From the NCBI GenBank assembly GCA_964388985.1, contig CAYMCJ010000006.1:1-29517 (forward strand): 29,517 nucleotides of DNA, read 5' to 3'. Below the pieces are notes generated by a model. The model was not told the DNA's origin. It saw nothing but the letters and a program-made list of their open reading frames with translations, and searched no databases. Both the position numbers and the translations under genes were made by a program. This document shows positions 21,883-29,185 of this stretch, piece after piece (position 1 is the stretch's first letter; the number at the start of each line of letters is the position of its first letter). The stretch comes from CAYMCJ01 sp964388985. GTDB taxonomy: Bacteria > Patescibacteriota > Patescibacteriia > Patescibacteriales > CAYMCJ01.

Positions 21883-23457
21883 ATGTCAATAAAACAAAAA
21901 AATCAGAATAATAATCTCCCCATGATACTTATTATTCTTGACGGTTGGGGGATAGCTAAACCTAACAAGGGTAATGCCGTTACGTTAGCCAAAACTTTGT
22001 TTATTGATAATCTTATTAAAAAATATCCGTCAACGGAGTTATACGCCCATGGCAAACATGTAGGTTTGCCGCCGAAGCAGGACGGAAACAGCGAGGCCGG
22101 CCACATGAATATTGGCGCTGGTCGGCCGGTTGAACAGGACGTGGTAAAAATAAGCAAGAGTATTAATGACGGAACTTTTTTTAAGAACGCGGCCTTTTTA
22201 ACTGCCATTAAACATGCAAAAGAAAATAATTCAAATATGCATTTGATGGGGATGCTATCCAACGGGATGAGCGCCCATAGCGACCCCGACCATTTATTGG
22301 CCTTGCTAACTTTATTGAGAAAATACAATTTAGATAATGTTTATTTGCATTTATTTACTGACGGCCGGGATTCGCCCAAATACGCATCATTAAAATTAAT
22401 TGAAGAGATTGAAAGAGAATATTTGGATAAAGAGCAAATTGCGACAATAATGGGCCGATTTTACGCCATGGACAGAAAAAAGAAATGGAAGCGAACCGAA
22501 TATGCTTATAATTCCCTGATTATTGGCAATAATAACAAAGCCGGCAGTCCGCAGGACGCGATTACTCAAAGTTACAACCGGGGCGAAGATGATGAATTTA
22601 TTGAGCCGTATGTAATTACAAAAAACAATAAAGCGTTGCCGAGGATTAAGGATAATGACAGCGTGATTTTTTTTAATTTAAGATCTGACCGGGCCAGACA
22701 GCTGGCAAAGATATTTGTCCAAAAAAATTTTAATGAAGATAATCCGGGCTCAGGCAAGCGAAAGAAAGTATTAAAAAATTTGTGTTTTGTCGCCATGACT
22801 GATTTTGGTCCAGATTTGGATTCAATCATCACTGCTTTTCCAAGTGTTGATATTAAGGAAACTTTGCCGATGGTTTTATCTGATTTACGCCAGTTATACA
22901 TAGCGGAGACGGAAAAATATGCCCATGTAACCTATTTTTTTAACGGCGGTTATTCAGGCAGAGTGGATAATGAGGACCAGTATGCTATTATTTCTCCCGA
23001 TGTTAGGTCTTATGATGTTACGCCGGCGATGAAATCAGAAGAATTATCCGAAGTTGTTATTAATAATCTTGTAAAAAATAAATACGATTTTACAGTATTG
23101 AATTTTGCCGCTCCGGACATGGTTGCGCATACCGGAAATCTTGAAGCTGGGATAAAATGTTGTGAAATAATTGACAAGGAACTGGAAAAAATAATCAAAA
23201 AATATTTAAAATATAATGGCACGGCAGTTATTACCGCTGACCACGGCAATATTGAAGAAATGATAAATTTAGATACAGGCGAAATAGATACCGAACACTC
23301 AATCAATCCGGTTCCGTTTATTATAGTAAAAAATGATGTAAAAAGTTTAAAATTAAGAAAGGGCGGAACCTTAAGTAATATTGCCCCCACCATACTTGAC
23401 TTGCTAGGAAGAAAAAAACCGGCCGAAATGACCGGACAGAGCTTAATAAAAACTTAA
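21883..23457 (+). CDS. gpmI: 2,3-bisphosphoglycerate-independent phosphoglycerate mutase, copy 1
   Basis: The protein has 524 residues, full length for iPGM. It interconverts 3- and 2-phosphoglycerate through a phospho-serine, using two metal ions. The catalytic Ser lies in GNSEAGHMNIGAGR. Metal and substrate residues are in place: ILDGWGIA, AHSDPDHL, FTDGRDS, YAMDRKKKWKR, LRSDRARQ, ETEKYAHVTYFFNGG, APDMVAHTGN, TADHGN and TEHSINPVPF. It differs from the usual pattern at several normally constant spots (SEAGH for SEVGH, AHSDPDH for VHSHxxH, NLRSDR for NFRPDR), so it is the more divergent of the two tandem copies. The next gene is a second iPGM. Confidence 0.93.
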   Translation: MSIKQKNQNNNLPMILIILDGWGIAKPNKGNAVTLAKTLFIDNLIKKYPSTELYAHGKHVGLPPKQDGNSEAGHMNIGAGRPVEQDVVKISKSINDGTFFKNAAFLTAIKHAKENNSNMHLMGMLSNGMSAHSDPDHLLALLTLLRKYNLDNVYLHLFTDGRDSPKYASLKLIEEIEREYLDKEQIATIMGRFYAMDRKKKWKRTEYAYNSLIIGNNNKAGSPQDAITQSYNRGEDDEFIEPYVITKNNKALPRIKDNDSVIFFNLRSDRARQLAKIFVQKNFNEDNPGSGKRKKVLKNLCFVAMTDFGPDLDSIITAFPSVDIKETLPMVLSDLRQLYIAETEKYAHVTYFFNGGYSGRVDNEDQYAIISPDVRSYDVTPAMKSEELSEVVINNLVKNKYDFTVLNFAAPDMVAHTGNLEAGIKCCEIIDKELEKIIKKYLKYNGTAVITADHGNIEEMINLDTGEIDTEHSINPVPFIIVKNDVKSLKLRKGGTLSNIAPTILDLLGRKKPAEMTGQSLIKT

Positions 23458-23472
23458 TAATTTTATTGTTAA

Positions 23473-23516
23473 GGAATTTTCCCGCCACTTATTATTTTAT
23501 TTTTGGCGGGATTCCG
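23473..23516. repeat. Hairpin between the two gpmI genes
   Basis: CCCGCCA (23481-23487) pairs with TGGCGGG (23504-23510), with flanking GGAAT / ATTCC able to extend the stem. No T-run follows, so termination is doubtful. The rest of 23458-23687 shows no gene. Confidence 0.5.
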
Positions 23517-23687
23517 TTGAAGCGGTGACAGTATTGGTTGATTTTTTTAACTAATATTAAACGAATCGTTTTTTACCGCCAACAACCACCGCCGCGATGG
23601 GGTTGCGTTAGCTTGGCTCTAATAAATTTTTAATAGTTTGGCAAAACACATTATTATTTTAATGTACGTTTACGCCTAACTTGTATT

Positions 23688-25286
23688 ATGCCAAACGGAC
23701 AAATTAGACAAAAATGTCCCCGGCCGGTAGTATTAATTGTTTTGGATGGCTGGGGAGTAACGCAGCCATATAGCGGGAACGCAATTAGCTTGGCTAATAC
23801 CCCGAATTTCAATGATTTAATTATTAAATATCCGGCCATGACATTGCGCGCTTCAGGCGAAGCGGTCGGTTTGCCTTGGGGAGAAGCCGGCAATAGTGAA
23901 GTCGGTCATATGAATTTAGGGGCTGGGAGAATAATTTATCAGGATTTGCCCAAAATTAACAAATCAATAAGTGATAATAGTTTTTTTAAAAATAAAGCCT
24001 TATTGGAAATTATTGATTATGTTAAGAAGCGAAAAACAAAATTGCATTTACTGGGTTTGGCTTCCAATGGTGGAGTGCATTCTTCGCTTGAACATTTGCA
24101 GGCTTTGTTGGTTTTGGTCAAAGAGCATAAATTGAGCCAGGTATTTATCCATGTTATTTTGGACGGGCGTGATACTCCTTATAACAGCGGTTTGAATTTT
24201 GTTAAGGATATAAGGCGTTTTAGCAAGGAATACGAAATAGGAAAAATAGCCACTGTGTCGGGTCGGTTTTATGCTATGGATAGGGATAATCGATGGGATC
24301 GGATCGCCAGAGCTTATTATGCCATAGCGCTTGGCGAAGGAAATAAATATAATGATCCTGTTGAAGCGATAAGGGATAGTTATAATAAAAAAATTTATGA
24401 TGAAGAATTTGTACCGACGGTAATTACCAATAATGATAAGGCGGTAGCAAAAGTGGAAAATGGTGATGGTATAATATTTTATAATTTTAGACCGGATCGG
24501 GCCAGACAGATAACTAAGGCGTTTATTTTGCCCGGGTTTGAAAAATTTGACAGAAAAAGAGATATAAAAGATTTATTTTTTACCTGTTTCGCGGAGTACG
24601 AGAAAGATTTGCCGGTAAAAGTTGCCTTTCCCCAGGAAATAATTGGCAATACTTTGGGGGAAATAATTTCCCGGCAGGGGTTAAGGCAATTGCGGGTTGC
24701 GGAGACGGAAAAATATGCCCATGTAGCCTATTTTTTTAACGGTGGCCGGGAAAATAAATTTGAAAAGGAAGAACACTTGCTTATTTCCTCTCCCAAGGTT
24801 CAAAGTTATGATTTAGCCCCGGAGATGTCCGCCTTAAAGATTACCGCTGAATTGTTAAAATTAATAGATAAAGATATTTATGATTTTATATTAATTAATT
24901 ATGCTAATCCCGATATGGTTGGACATACCGGCAATCTTAAAGCGGCTATTTTAGCGATAGAAGCGGTTGATGAGTGTTTAGGAAGAGTGGTAGAGAAAGT
25001 ATTAAAAAAAGAAGGAGTATTATTGATAACGGCCGACCATGGAAATGCCGAATTTATGTTTGATATGCAAACCGGTATGATAAACAAGGAACACACAACC
25101 AATCCGGTCCCGTTTATCATTGTCAGCAAAAAGTTTGAAGGAAAAACCATTGGCTTCAAAGATGTTCCCGGGCATGATTTAAGTTTAATAAAACCGCAGG
25201 GTATTTTATCCGATGTTGCCCCAACCATAGTAAAAATAATGGCTTTGAACAAACCCAGAGAAATGACCGGCCGAAGCTTGATCTGA
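23688..25286 (+). CDS. gpmI: 2,3-bisphosphoglycerate-independent phosphoglycerate mutase, copy 2
   Basis: The protein has 532 residues. It carries the standard iPGM signatures more closely than copy 1: VLDGWGVTQP, GNSEVGHMNLGAGR with the catalytic Ser, GLASNGGVHS, LDGRDTP, RFYAMDRDNRWDR, NFRPDRARQ, ETEKYAHVAYFFNGG, NPDMVGHTGN, TADHGNAEF and EHTTNPVPF. All metal ligands are present, so both copies should be active in the same reaction. The copies differ widely in sequence, so this is an old duplication or an acquired second gene, not a recent tandem repeat. It ends with TGA. A large palindrome and a bidirectional terminator follow. Confidence 0.94.
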   Translation: MPNGQIRQKCPRPVVLIVLDGWGVTQPYSGNAISLANTPNFNDLIIKYPAMTLRASGEAVGLPWGEAGNSEVGHMNLGAGRIIYQDLPKINKSISDNSFFKNKALLEIIDYVKKRKTKLHLLGLASNGGVHSSLEHLQALLVLVKEHKLSQVFIHVILDGRDTPYNSGLNFVKDIRRFSKEYEIGKIATVSGRFYAMDRDNRWDRIARAYYAIALGEGNKYNDPVEAIRDSYNKKIYDEEFVPTVITNNDKAVAKVENGDGIIFYNFRPDRARQITKAFILPGFEKFDRKRDIKDLFFTCFAEYEKDLPVKVAFPQEIIGNTLGEIISRQGLRQLRVAETEKYAHVAYFFNGGRENKFEKEEHLLISSPKVQSYDLAPEMSALKITAELLKLIDKDIYDFILINYANPDMVGHTGNLKAAILAIEAVDECLGRVVEKVLKKEGVLLITADHGNAEFMFDMQTGMINKEHTTNPVPFIIVSKKFEGKTIGFKDVPGHDLSLIKPQGILSDVAPTIVKIMALNKPREMTGRSLI

Positions 25287-25295
25287 TTTTAATGG

Positions 25296-25393
25296 GGCTG
25301 TCGCCGAATGCCGTATTTGTCCTAAATTTTTATCCCGCCTCTCGCGAGAAGCGGGATGAAAATTTATGTTCAAAAGAGCATTCGGCGACAGCC
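25296..25393. repeat. 98-bp nested palindromic element (MITE-like), containing palindrome copy C
   Basis: Perfect 16-bp terminal inverted repeats (25296-25311 and 25378-25393; GGCTGTCGCCGAATGC and its complement) enclose an inner palindrome at 25330-25357, ATCCCGC ... GCGGGAT around CTCTCGCGAGAA, with AAATTTTT/GAAAATTT outside it. GGCTGTC-type ends recall insertion-sequence termini. It codes for nothing. Confidence 0.7.
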
Positions 25394-25421
25394 TCCTCAA
25401 TATTAGTAGTTTAAACAAAAT

Positions 25422-25456
25422 AAAAAACCGTGGATTTTAAATATTCGCGGTTTTTT
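25422..25456. terminator. Bidirectional intrinsic terminator between convergent genes
   Basis: AAAAAACCGTG pairs with CGCGGTTTTTT (10 of 11, plus a G-T pair). A-run and T-run on the two sides allow termination of gpmI from the left and the DUF212 gene from the right. Confidence 0.8.
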
Positions 25457-25467
25457 GAAACGTTATT

Positions 25468-25902
25468 TTAAATCAATAAAAAATAACCGGCCAGACTAAT
25501 AAAAAATCCTATTAAGGCACCAACTAAAACCTGTCCGGGGGTATGGCCAATGCGTTCTAAAAGATGCGGATATTTTTTTTCTAAAACTTCATCATCCTTT
25601 AAGTCTTTCACTAATATATTAAGCGTTCGGCCGTGTTCCCCTAAATACCTCCTGATGCCAAGAGCGTCCCGTATAACAATAATGGCTAAAATAATACTGA
25701 TGGCGAAAATAGGCGAATCCCAGCCTAATTTTAATCCGGCAATGGTGCTTAGCGAGATTACTATCGCGCTATGTCCGGAGGGCATTCCGGCATAAGCCAA
25801 GGCGTTTTTGATGTTAAATTTTTGCTTATTGGTTTTAACAAAAAATTTAATGGTTTGGGCAACCAATCCGGATATTAAAGGTAATATTAAAATTAAATAC
25901 AT
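25468..25902 (-). CDS. Divergent PAP2 / DUF212 family membrane protein
   Basis: The protein has 144 residues and about four membrane helices. The motifs GMPSGHSAIVISL, DSPIFAISIILAIIVIRDALGIRR and RIGHTPGQVLVGALIGF are those of the DUF212 family (PF02681, acid phosphatase/vanadium-haloperoxidase-related). PSGHS and GHTP match the second and third phosphatase motifs of PAP2 enzymes, with His in each. Family members are possible lipid-phosphate phosphatases, and an undecaprenyl-pyrophosphate role would complement the phosphoglycosyl transferase at 9064, but this is inference. It lies downstream of nothing except gyrB on the same strand. Confidence 0.85.
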   Translation of the reverse strand: MYLILILPLISGLVAQTIKFFVKTNKQKFNIKNALAYAGMPSGHSAIVISLSTIAGLKLGWDSPIFAISIILAIIVIRDALGIRRYLGEHGRTLNILVKDLKDDEVLEKKYPHLLERIGHTPGQVLVGALIGFFISLAGYFLLI

Positions 25903-25912
25903 AAAAGATAAT

Positions 25913-25980
25913 ATTCAATTATCAATGACCAATAATCAATTGGAATTTATTGTTAGATTATTGGCTATTGAATATTGAAT
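25913..25980. repeat. Imperfect 24-nt inverted repeat between gyrB and the DUF212 gene
   Basis: Arms 25913-25936 and 25957-25980 pair at 20 of 24 positions. The structure lies immediately after the gyrB stop on the minus strand and may slow or end transcription, though no T-run follows. Confidence 0.55.
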
Positions 25981-25985
25981 GTTTT

Positions 25986-28022
25986 TTAGATATCTAAATT
26001 CTCTACTTTTTTGGCATGGGTTTGAATAAAATGTTTGCGTGGAGCAACATCTTCTCCCATTAACATATCAAATATTTTATCCGCCTGGGCAGTATCTTCT
26101 ACGGTTACTTGTTTAAGAATTCGTTTTTCAGGATTCATGGTTGTCTGCCAGAGTTGGTCCGGATTCATTTCCCCCAAACCCTTATATCTTTGGATGTTTA
26201 TTTTATTTTGGGATTTAGTTTTATTTTTATCCGTTGATTCTTCTTTTTCCTCGGTTTCCCCGTAATCCGCTTCGTCTTCAATCGCGGAGGGGGTGACGCC
26301 GAAACTGTTGATTATCTTATTTTTTTCATCTTCCGAATAAGCGTATTGACTGGTTGTTCCTTTCTTAATTTGGTAAAGCGGCGGTTGGGCTATGTAAAGG
26401 TTTCCGTTTAAAACCAGGGGATTGAAATGTCTGAAAAACAGTGTTAACAGCAAGGTTCTGATATGCGCTCCGTCAACATCAGCGTCTGTCATAATAATTA
26501 TTCGGTGGTAGCGCAATTTTTCTATGTTAAATTGTTCATCAATGTTGGTTCCCAGGGCAATGACCAAATTTTTTATTTCATTGTTGGCCAGCATTTTATC
26601 CAGACGCGCTCTTTCAACATTTAAAATTTTTCCGCGCAGAGGCAGTATGGCCTGGAATCTTCTGTCTCGGCCTTGTTTGGCCGAGCCGCCGGCCGAATCG
26701 CCCTCAACAATATACAGCTCGCATTCTTGGGCTTTTCGGCTTGAACAGTCGGATAATTTTCCCGGCAAAGTGATGCCATCCAGAATTCCCTTGCGCAGGA
26801 TGGTTGCTCTGGCGGTCCGGGCGGCGATGCGGGCCTGGGCGGACAGAGAGCATTTGTTAATTATCAGTTCGGCTTCTTTGGGGTGCTCTTCTAAAAAATT
26901 TAAAAATGAATCCCCGAAAATTTGTTCAACCTGGGTTTTTATTTCTGCGTTGCCAAGTTTGCCCTTGGTTTGTCCTTCAAATTGCGGATTGGTTAATTTA
27001 ACGCTGACAATGGCGGTAAGGCCTTCACGCACATCTTCTCCGGTTAAATTTTCATCCTTTTCTTTTATTAAGTTGTGGTTGCGCGCGTATGAATTAAGAG
27101 TTCTGGTCAGAGCGGTTCTGAATCCGATCAAGTGAGTGCCGCCTTCGGGGTTGCTTATATTATTAGCAAAAGGCAAGATGGTTTCATTAAATTCGTCATT
27201 ATATTGCAGGGCGATTTCAATTCTGGAATCATTGATTTCTTTGTCAACATAAAAACAGGTTTCATTCTTTACGGTTTTATTGCGATTTAAAGCTTTTATA
27301 TAAGATTTTATTCCGCCTTCAAAATAAAACTTATAATTTTTTTGCCGATGATTTTTTCTTTGGTCGGAAATTTTAATCGTTATGTTTTTAGTAAGATAGG
27401 CCTGTTGGCGGAGCCGGTCTAGGATACGACCCCAATTAAATTCAATTTCGAAAAAAATTTTTGTATCAGGCTTAAAAGTTATTACTGTTCCGGTTTTTTT
27501 GGTATTTCCGATCGGCCTTGCTTTTTTTACGGGTTTCCCGGTTTTGTATTCTTGAACCCAAACCTTACCTTCTATATATACCTCGGCTTTTAGATATTCA
27601 CTTAAGGCATTGACCACTGATATGCCTACGCCGTGCAGGCCGCCAGATACTTTATAGCCGCCGCCGTCTCCGAATTTTCCGCCGGCATGAAGCTTTGTCA
27701 GAACGGTTTCCAGAGCCGAAACCCCGGTAACCTTATGTTTACCGACCGGAATTCCCCGGCCGTTATCCGTTACCTGAACCATATTATCATTTAATAAAGA
27801 TAAGGTAATTTCGTTCGCGTATCCGGCCATAGCTTCGTCAATCCCATTATCAACCACTTCCCAGATTAAATGATGCAGGCCGCTTTCCGAGGTTGAGCCA
27901 ATATACATTCCCGGTCTTTTGCGGACCGGCTCAAGGCCTTCTAAAACCGTGATGGAATCGGCGCCATAACTTGATTTTTTTTCTTTTTGAACCATTTTTC
28001 TTATTGGTTTCTTTTTCGCCAT
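25986..28022 (-). CDS. gyrB: DNA gyrase subunit B (type IIA topoisomerase ATPase subunit)
   Basis: The protein has 678 residues from the ATG at 28022. The frame opens at 28091, but the extra 23 residues are hydrophobic and unlike the family, while MAKKKP... leads straight into YGADSITVLEGLEPVRKRPGMYIGS. GHKL ATPase motifs: EVVDNGIDEAMAG, DNGRGIP, GLHGVGISVVNALSE and the QTKGKLGN Lys. TOPRIM motifs: EGDSAGGSAKQGRDR, LPLRGKILNVERA and DADVDGAHIRTLL. The C-terminal RYKGLGEMNPDQLW is typical. An acidic Glu/Lys-rich linker at about residues 590-620 precedes it. With GyrA it introduces negative supercoils; a ParE identity is possible but less likely. Confidence 0.93.
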   Translation of the reverse strand: MAKKKPIRKMVQKEKKSSYGADSITVLEGLEPVRKRPGMYIGSTSESGLHHLIWEVVDNGIDEAMAGYANEITLSLLNDNMVQVTDNGRGIPVGKHKVTGVSALETVLTKLHAGGKFGDGGGYKVSGGLHGVGISVVNALSEYLKAEVYIEGKVWVQEYKTGKPVKKARPIGNTKKTGTVITFKPDTKIFFEIEFNWGRILDRLRQQAYLTKNITIKISDQRKNHRQKNYKFYFEGGIKSYIKALNRNKTVKNETCFYVDKEINDSRIEIALQYNDEFNETILPFANNISNPEGGTHLIGFRTALTRTLNSYARNHNLIKEKDENLTGEDVREGLTAIVSVKLTNPQFEGQTKGKLGNAEIKTQVEQIFGDSFLNFLEEHPKEAELIINKCSLSAQARIAARTARATILRKGILDGITLPGKLSDCSSRKAQECELYIVEGDSAGGSAKQGRDRRFQAILPLRGKILNVERARLDKMLANNEIKNLVIALGTNIDEQFNIEKLRYHRIIIMTDADVDGAHIRTLLLTLFFRHFNPLVLNGNLYIAQPPLYQIKKGTTSQYAYSEDEKNKIINSFGVTPSAIEDEADYGETEEKEESTDKNKTKSQNKINIQRYKGLGEMNPDQLWQTTMNPEKRILKQVTVEDTAQADKIFDMLMGEDVAPRKHFIQTHAKKVENLDI

Positions 28023-28114
28023 AATATTTTTATAAATATTTGCTAATAATAAAGAAAATAATTGATACAAAAATACCCGTTTGGAGGGCATCTTTATATA
28101 ATATTTATATTAGT

Positions 28115-28123
28115 ATTTTAGCA
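28115..28123 (-). promoter_or_regulatory. Possible extended -10 promoter of gyrB
   Basis: On the minus strand TGCTAAAAT (TG-n-TAAAAT) lies about 95 nt before the chosen gyrB start. No clear -35 is seen. Confidence 0.35.
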
Positions 28124-28160
28124 GAAATGAATAATAATTACAAGTGCAATTTAAGGAGAT

Positions 28161-28245
28161 TTGGGTACATTATCCTCAAAGGAGCGACTGAGCCGTACCC
28201 GAAGCGACCGAAGGGAGCGGAGGGGGAGGCGAGGGAGCGATTTCG
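28161..28245. other. GC-rich, G-skewed tract with hairpin between gyrB and the first attC-like element
   Basis: GGGTAC (28163-28168) pairs with GTACCC (28195-28200), with CTCA/TGAG inside. It is followed by a tract of repeated GAGCGA/GGGAG words (28201-28240). G-rich and purine-rich on the plus strand, unlike anything around it. No coding potential recognised. Confidence 0.5.
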
Positions 28246-28443
28246 GCATAACGTTTAAGAATATCTGAAGTCCTGCACTTTGGTTTTTAGGCACAAAACC
28301 TTGATATTCTTACTTATTTATTAATCCCATTATACTCTAAATTATAGCAAAACGGAAAAGTGCGGGATTTGGGAGAGAAAAATTTGCCCTCCTTTTATTT
28401 TTAACTGCGGTAAATTTTTTGAACCAGATATTCTTTGTTATCG
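28246..28443 (-). repeat. attC-like recombination site / structured element 1
   Basis: Minus-strand order: R'' CGATAAC (28443-28437), short A-rich spacer, 11-nt arm AAGAATATCTG (28435-28425), hairpin B (28420-28409 with 28388-28377), conserved TCTCCCAAA (28376-28368), hairpin A (28367-28357 with 28281-28271, 10 of 11), partner arm CAGATATTCTT (28267-28257), spacer, R' GTTATGC (28252-28246). The outer stem is perfect. It has the same architecture as the element at 28910-29057, and GTTATGC is a common attC 3' core. At 198 nt it is longer than most attC sites. Confidence 0.6.
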
Positions 28444-28476
28444 GATGTAATTAAAAAATCTTTTTCCTTATTATAC

Positions 28477-28877
28477 ATTCAATCTGGGCGAATTTATTTT
28501 TAGGCGAATCTTGCCAGGATGATTATAGATATAACAGCCAGAACAATACCGAAAACTTCTATTGGACGAATGGCTTCTTTGTAATAAAAAACACTTACTA
28601 TTGTTATAAGCACGATACAACTAACGCCATATAAAACACCAAGCGTGGAAAGCTTCATATTCCTCATCACCCAAAACCAACCCAAGGCCGTAAGTCCATA
28701 TATTAAAGCACCCACAAAAAGCATTTGCCAGCCAGAAAAACTTTTTTGCAGTGAAGCATTTTTTATAAGCATATCAGCAAAGATGGTCATTACGCTAAGT
28801 CCAATTCCTAGTGAAAATGCTAAAAATAAATTATTCATTTAATTACTTTGAAAAAAATAAATTCGCCCAGATTGAAT
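28477..28877. repeat. 25-bp perfect inverted repeat flanking the SMR-like gene
   Basis: Arms 28477-28501 and 28853-28877 are exact reverse complements. The similarity continues outwards with gaps to the GTTA core boxes of both attC-like elements (28437-28501 against 28916-28853, including a 16-base identical word TAATTAAAAAATCTTT). The left arm includes part of the stop codon of the enclosed gene. Confidence 0.8.
28500..28838 (-). CDS. Small four-helix transporter, SMR/EamA-like
   Basis: The protein has 112 residues with four membrane helices evenly spread, the size and layout of small multidrug resistance (SMR) or half-size EamA transporters. TM1 has Asp22 (FADMLIKNAS), near where SMR proteins carry their essential Glu. 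TM2 ends in GWFWVMRNMKLSTLGVLYG, TM3 is SCIVLITIVSVFYYKE and TM4 is VFGIVLAVISIIILARFA; these fit the EamA-like pattern slightly better than EmrE. It would work as a dimer in the cytoplasmic membrane; substrate unknown. It is a single gene between two attC-like elements and read towards gyrB, as a cassette gene would be. SMR genes are classic integron cargo. Confidence 0.75.
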   Translation of the reverse strand: MNNLFLAFSLGIGLSVMTIFADMLIKNASLQKSFSGWQMLFVGALIYGLTALGWFWVMRNMKLSTLGVLYGVSCIVLITIVSVFYYKEAIRPIEVFGIVLAVISIIILARFA

Positions 28878-29185
28878 TATTTAAAAACTAAAGATTTTTT
28901 AATTATTTCGCCTAACGTTTAAGTGTATGCGAAGTTTTTGCCCGCTTCCTTATTATATTCTAAAAGAAGAAAAGGGCAAAAATTTGGGAGAAGGAATTTT
29001 TCTTACATTAAAAATATAAATGTGAAAAATTCCTGAACCGCATACACTTTGTTAAACGATGTAAATTTTTAATTTCCTAAAATTATCTCAGACTTTATTT
29101 GTTACTAAAATAAAATTTTGCTTTTTCTGTTTTTGATTTTGGGCAGAGGGGTAAGGGGTGAATTCCTTTTTGGTAAAACTCCTTA
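28839..29185. other. Noncoding cassette boundary
   Basis: Holds one arm of the inverted repeat, the second attC-like element, and about 125 nt of AT-rich sequence between that element and the stop of the Fic-like gene. No coding region is supported here. Confidence 0.6.
28910..29057 (-). repeat. attC-like recombination site / structured element 2
   Basis: Minus-strand order: R'' GTTTAAC (29057-29051, fits RYYYAAC), spacer, arm AAGTGTATGCG (29049-29039), hairpin B (29034-29024 with 29002-28992, perfect 11 bp), conserved TCTCCCAAA (28991-28983), hairpin A (28982-28974 with 28943-28935, perfect 9 bp), partner arm CGCATACACTT (28931-28921), spacer AAAC, R' GTTAGGC (28916-28910, fits GTTRRRY). 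R'' and R' can pair fully with G-T pairs. The stem sequence differs from element 1 but its pairing is kept, as in attC sites. Confidence 0.65.

Noticed and set aside
21903..22328. 141-codon minus-strand ORF opposite the first gpmI
   Set aside because: Shadow of iPGM coding sequence; no start signals and no family motif.
23674..23680. GCCTAAC word upstream of the second gpmI, like an attC core
   Set aside because: No matching GTTRRRY box with a stem in between is found nearby, so it is probably chance.
26524..27135. 203-codon plus-strand ORF opposite gyrB
   Set aside because: It is the antisense shadow of a conserved coding region, with no homology recognised and unlikely amino-acid composition.
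28023..28091. N-terminal extension of gyrB
   Set aside because: The 23 extra residues are hydrophobic and do not match GyrB; the ATG at 28022 gives a normal N-terminus.
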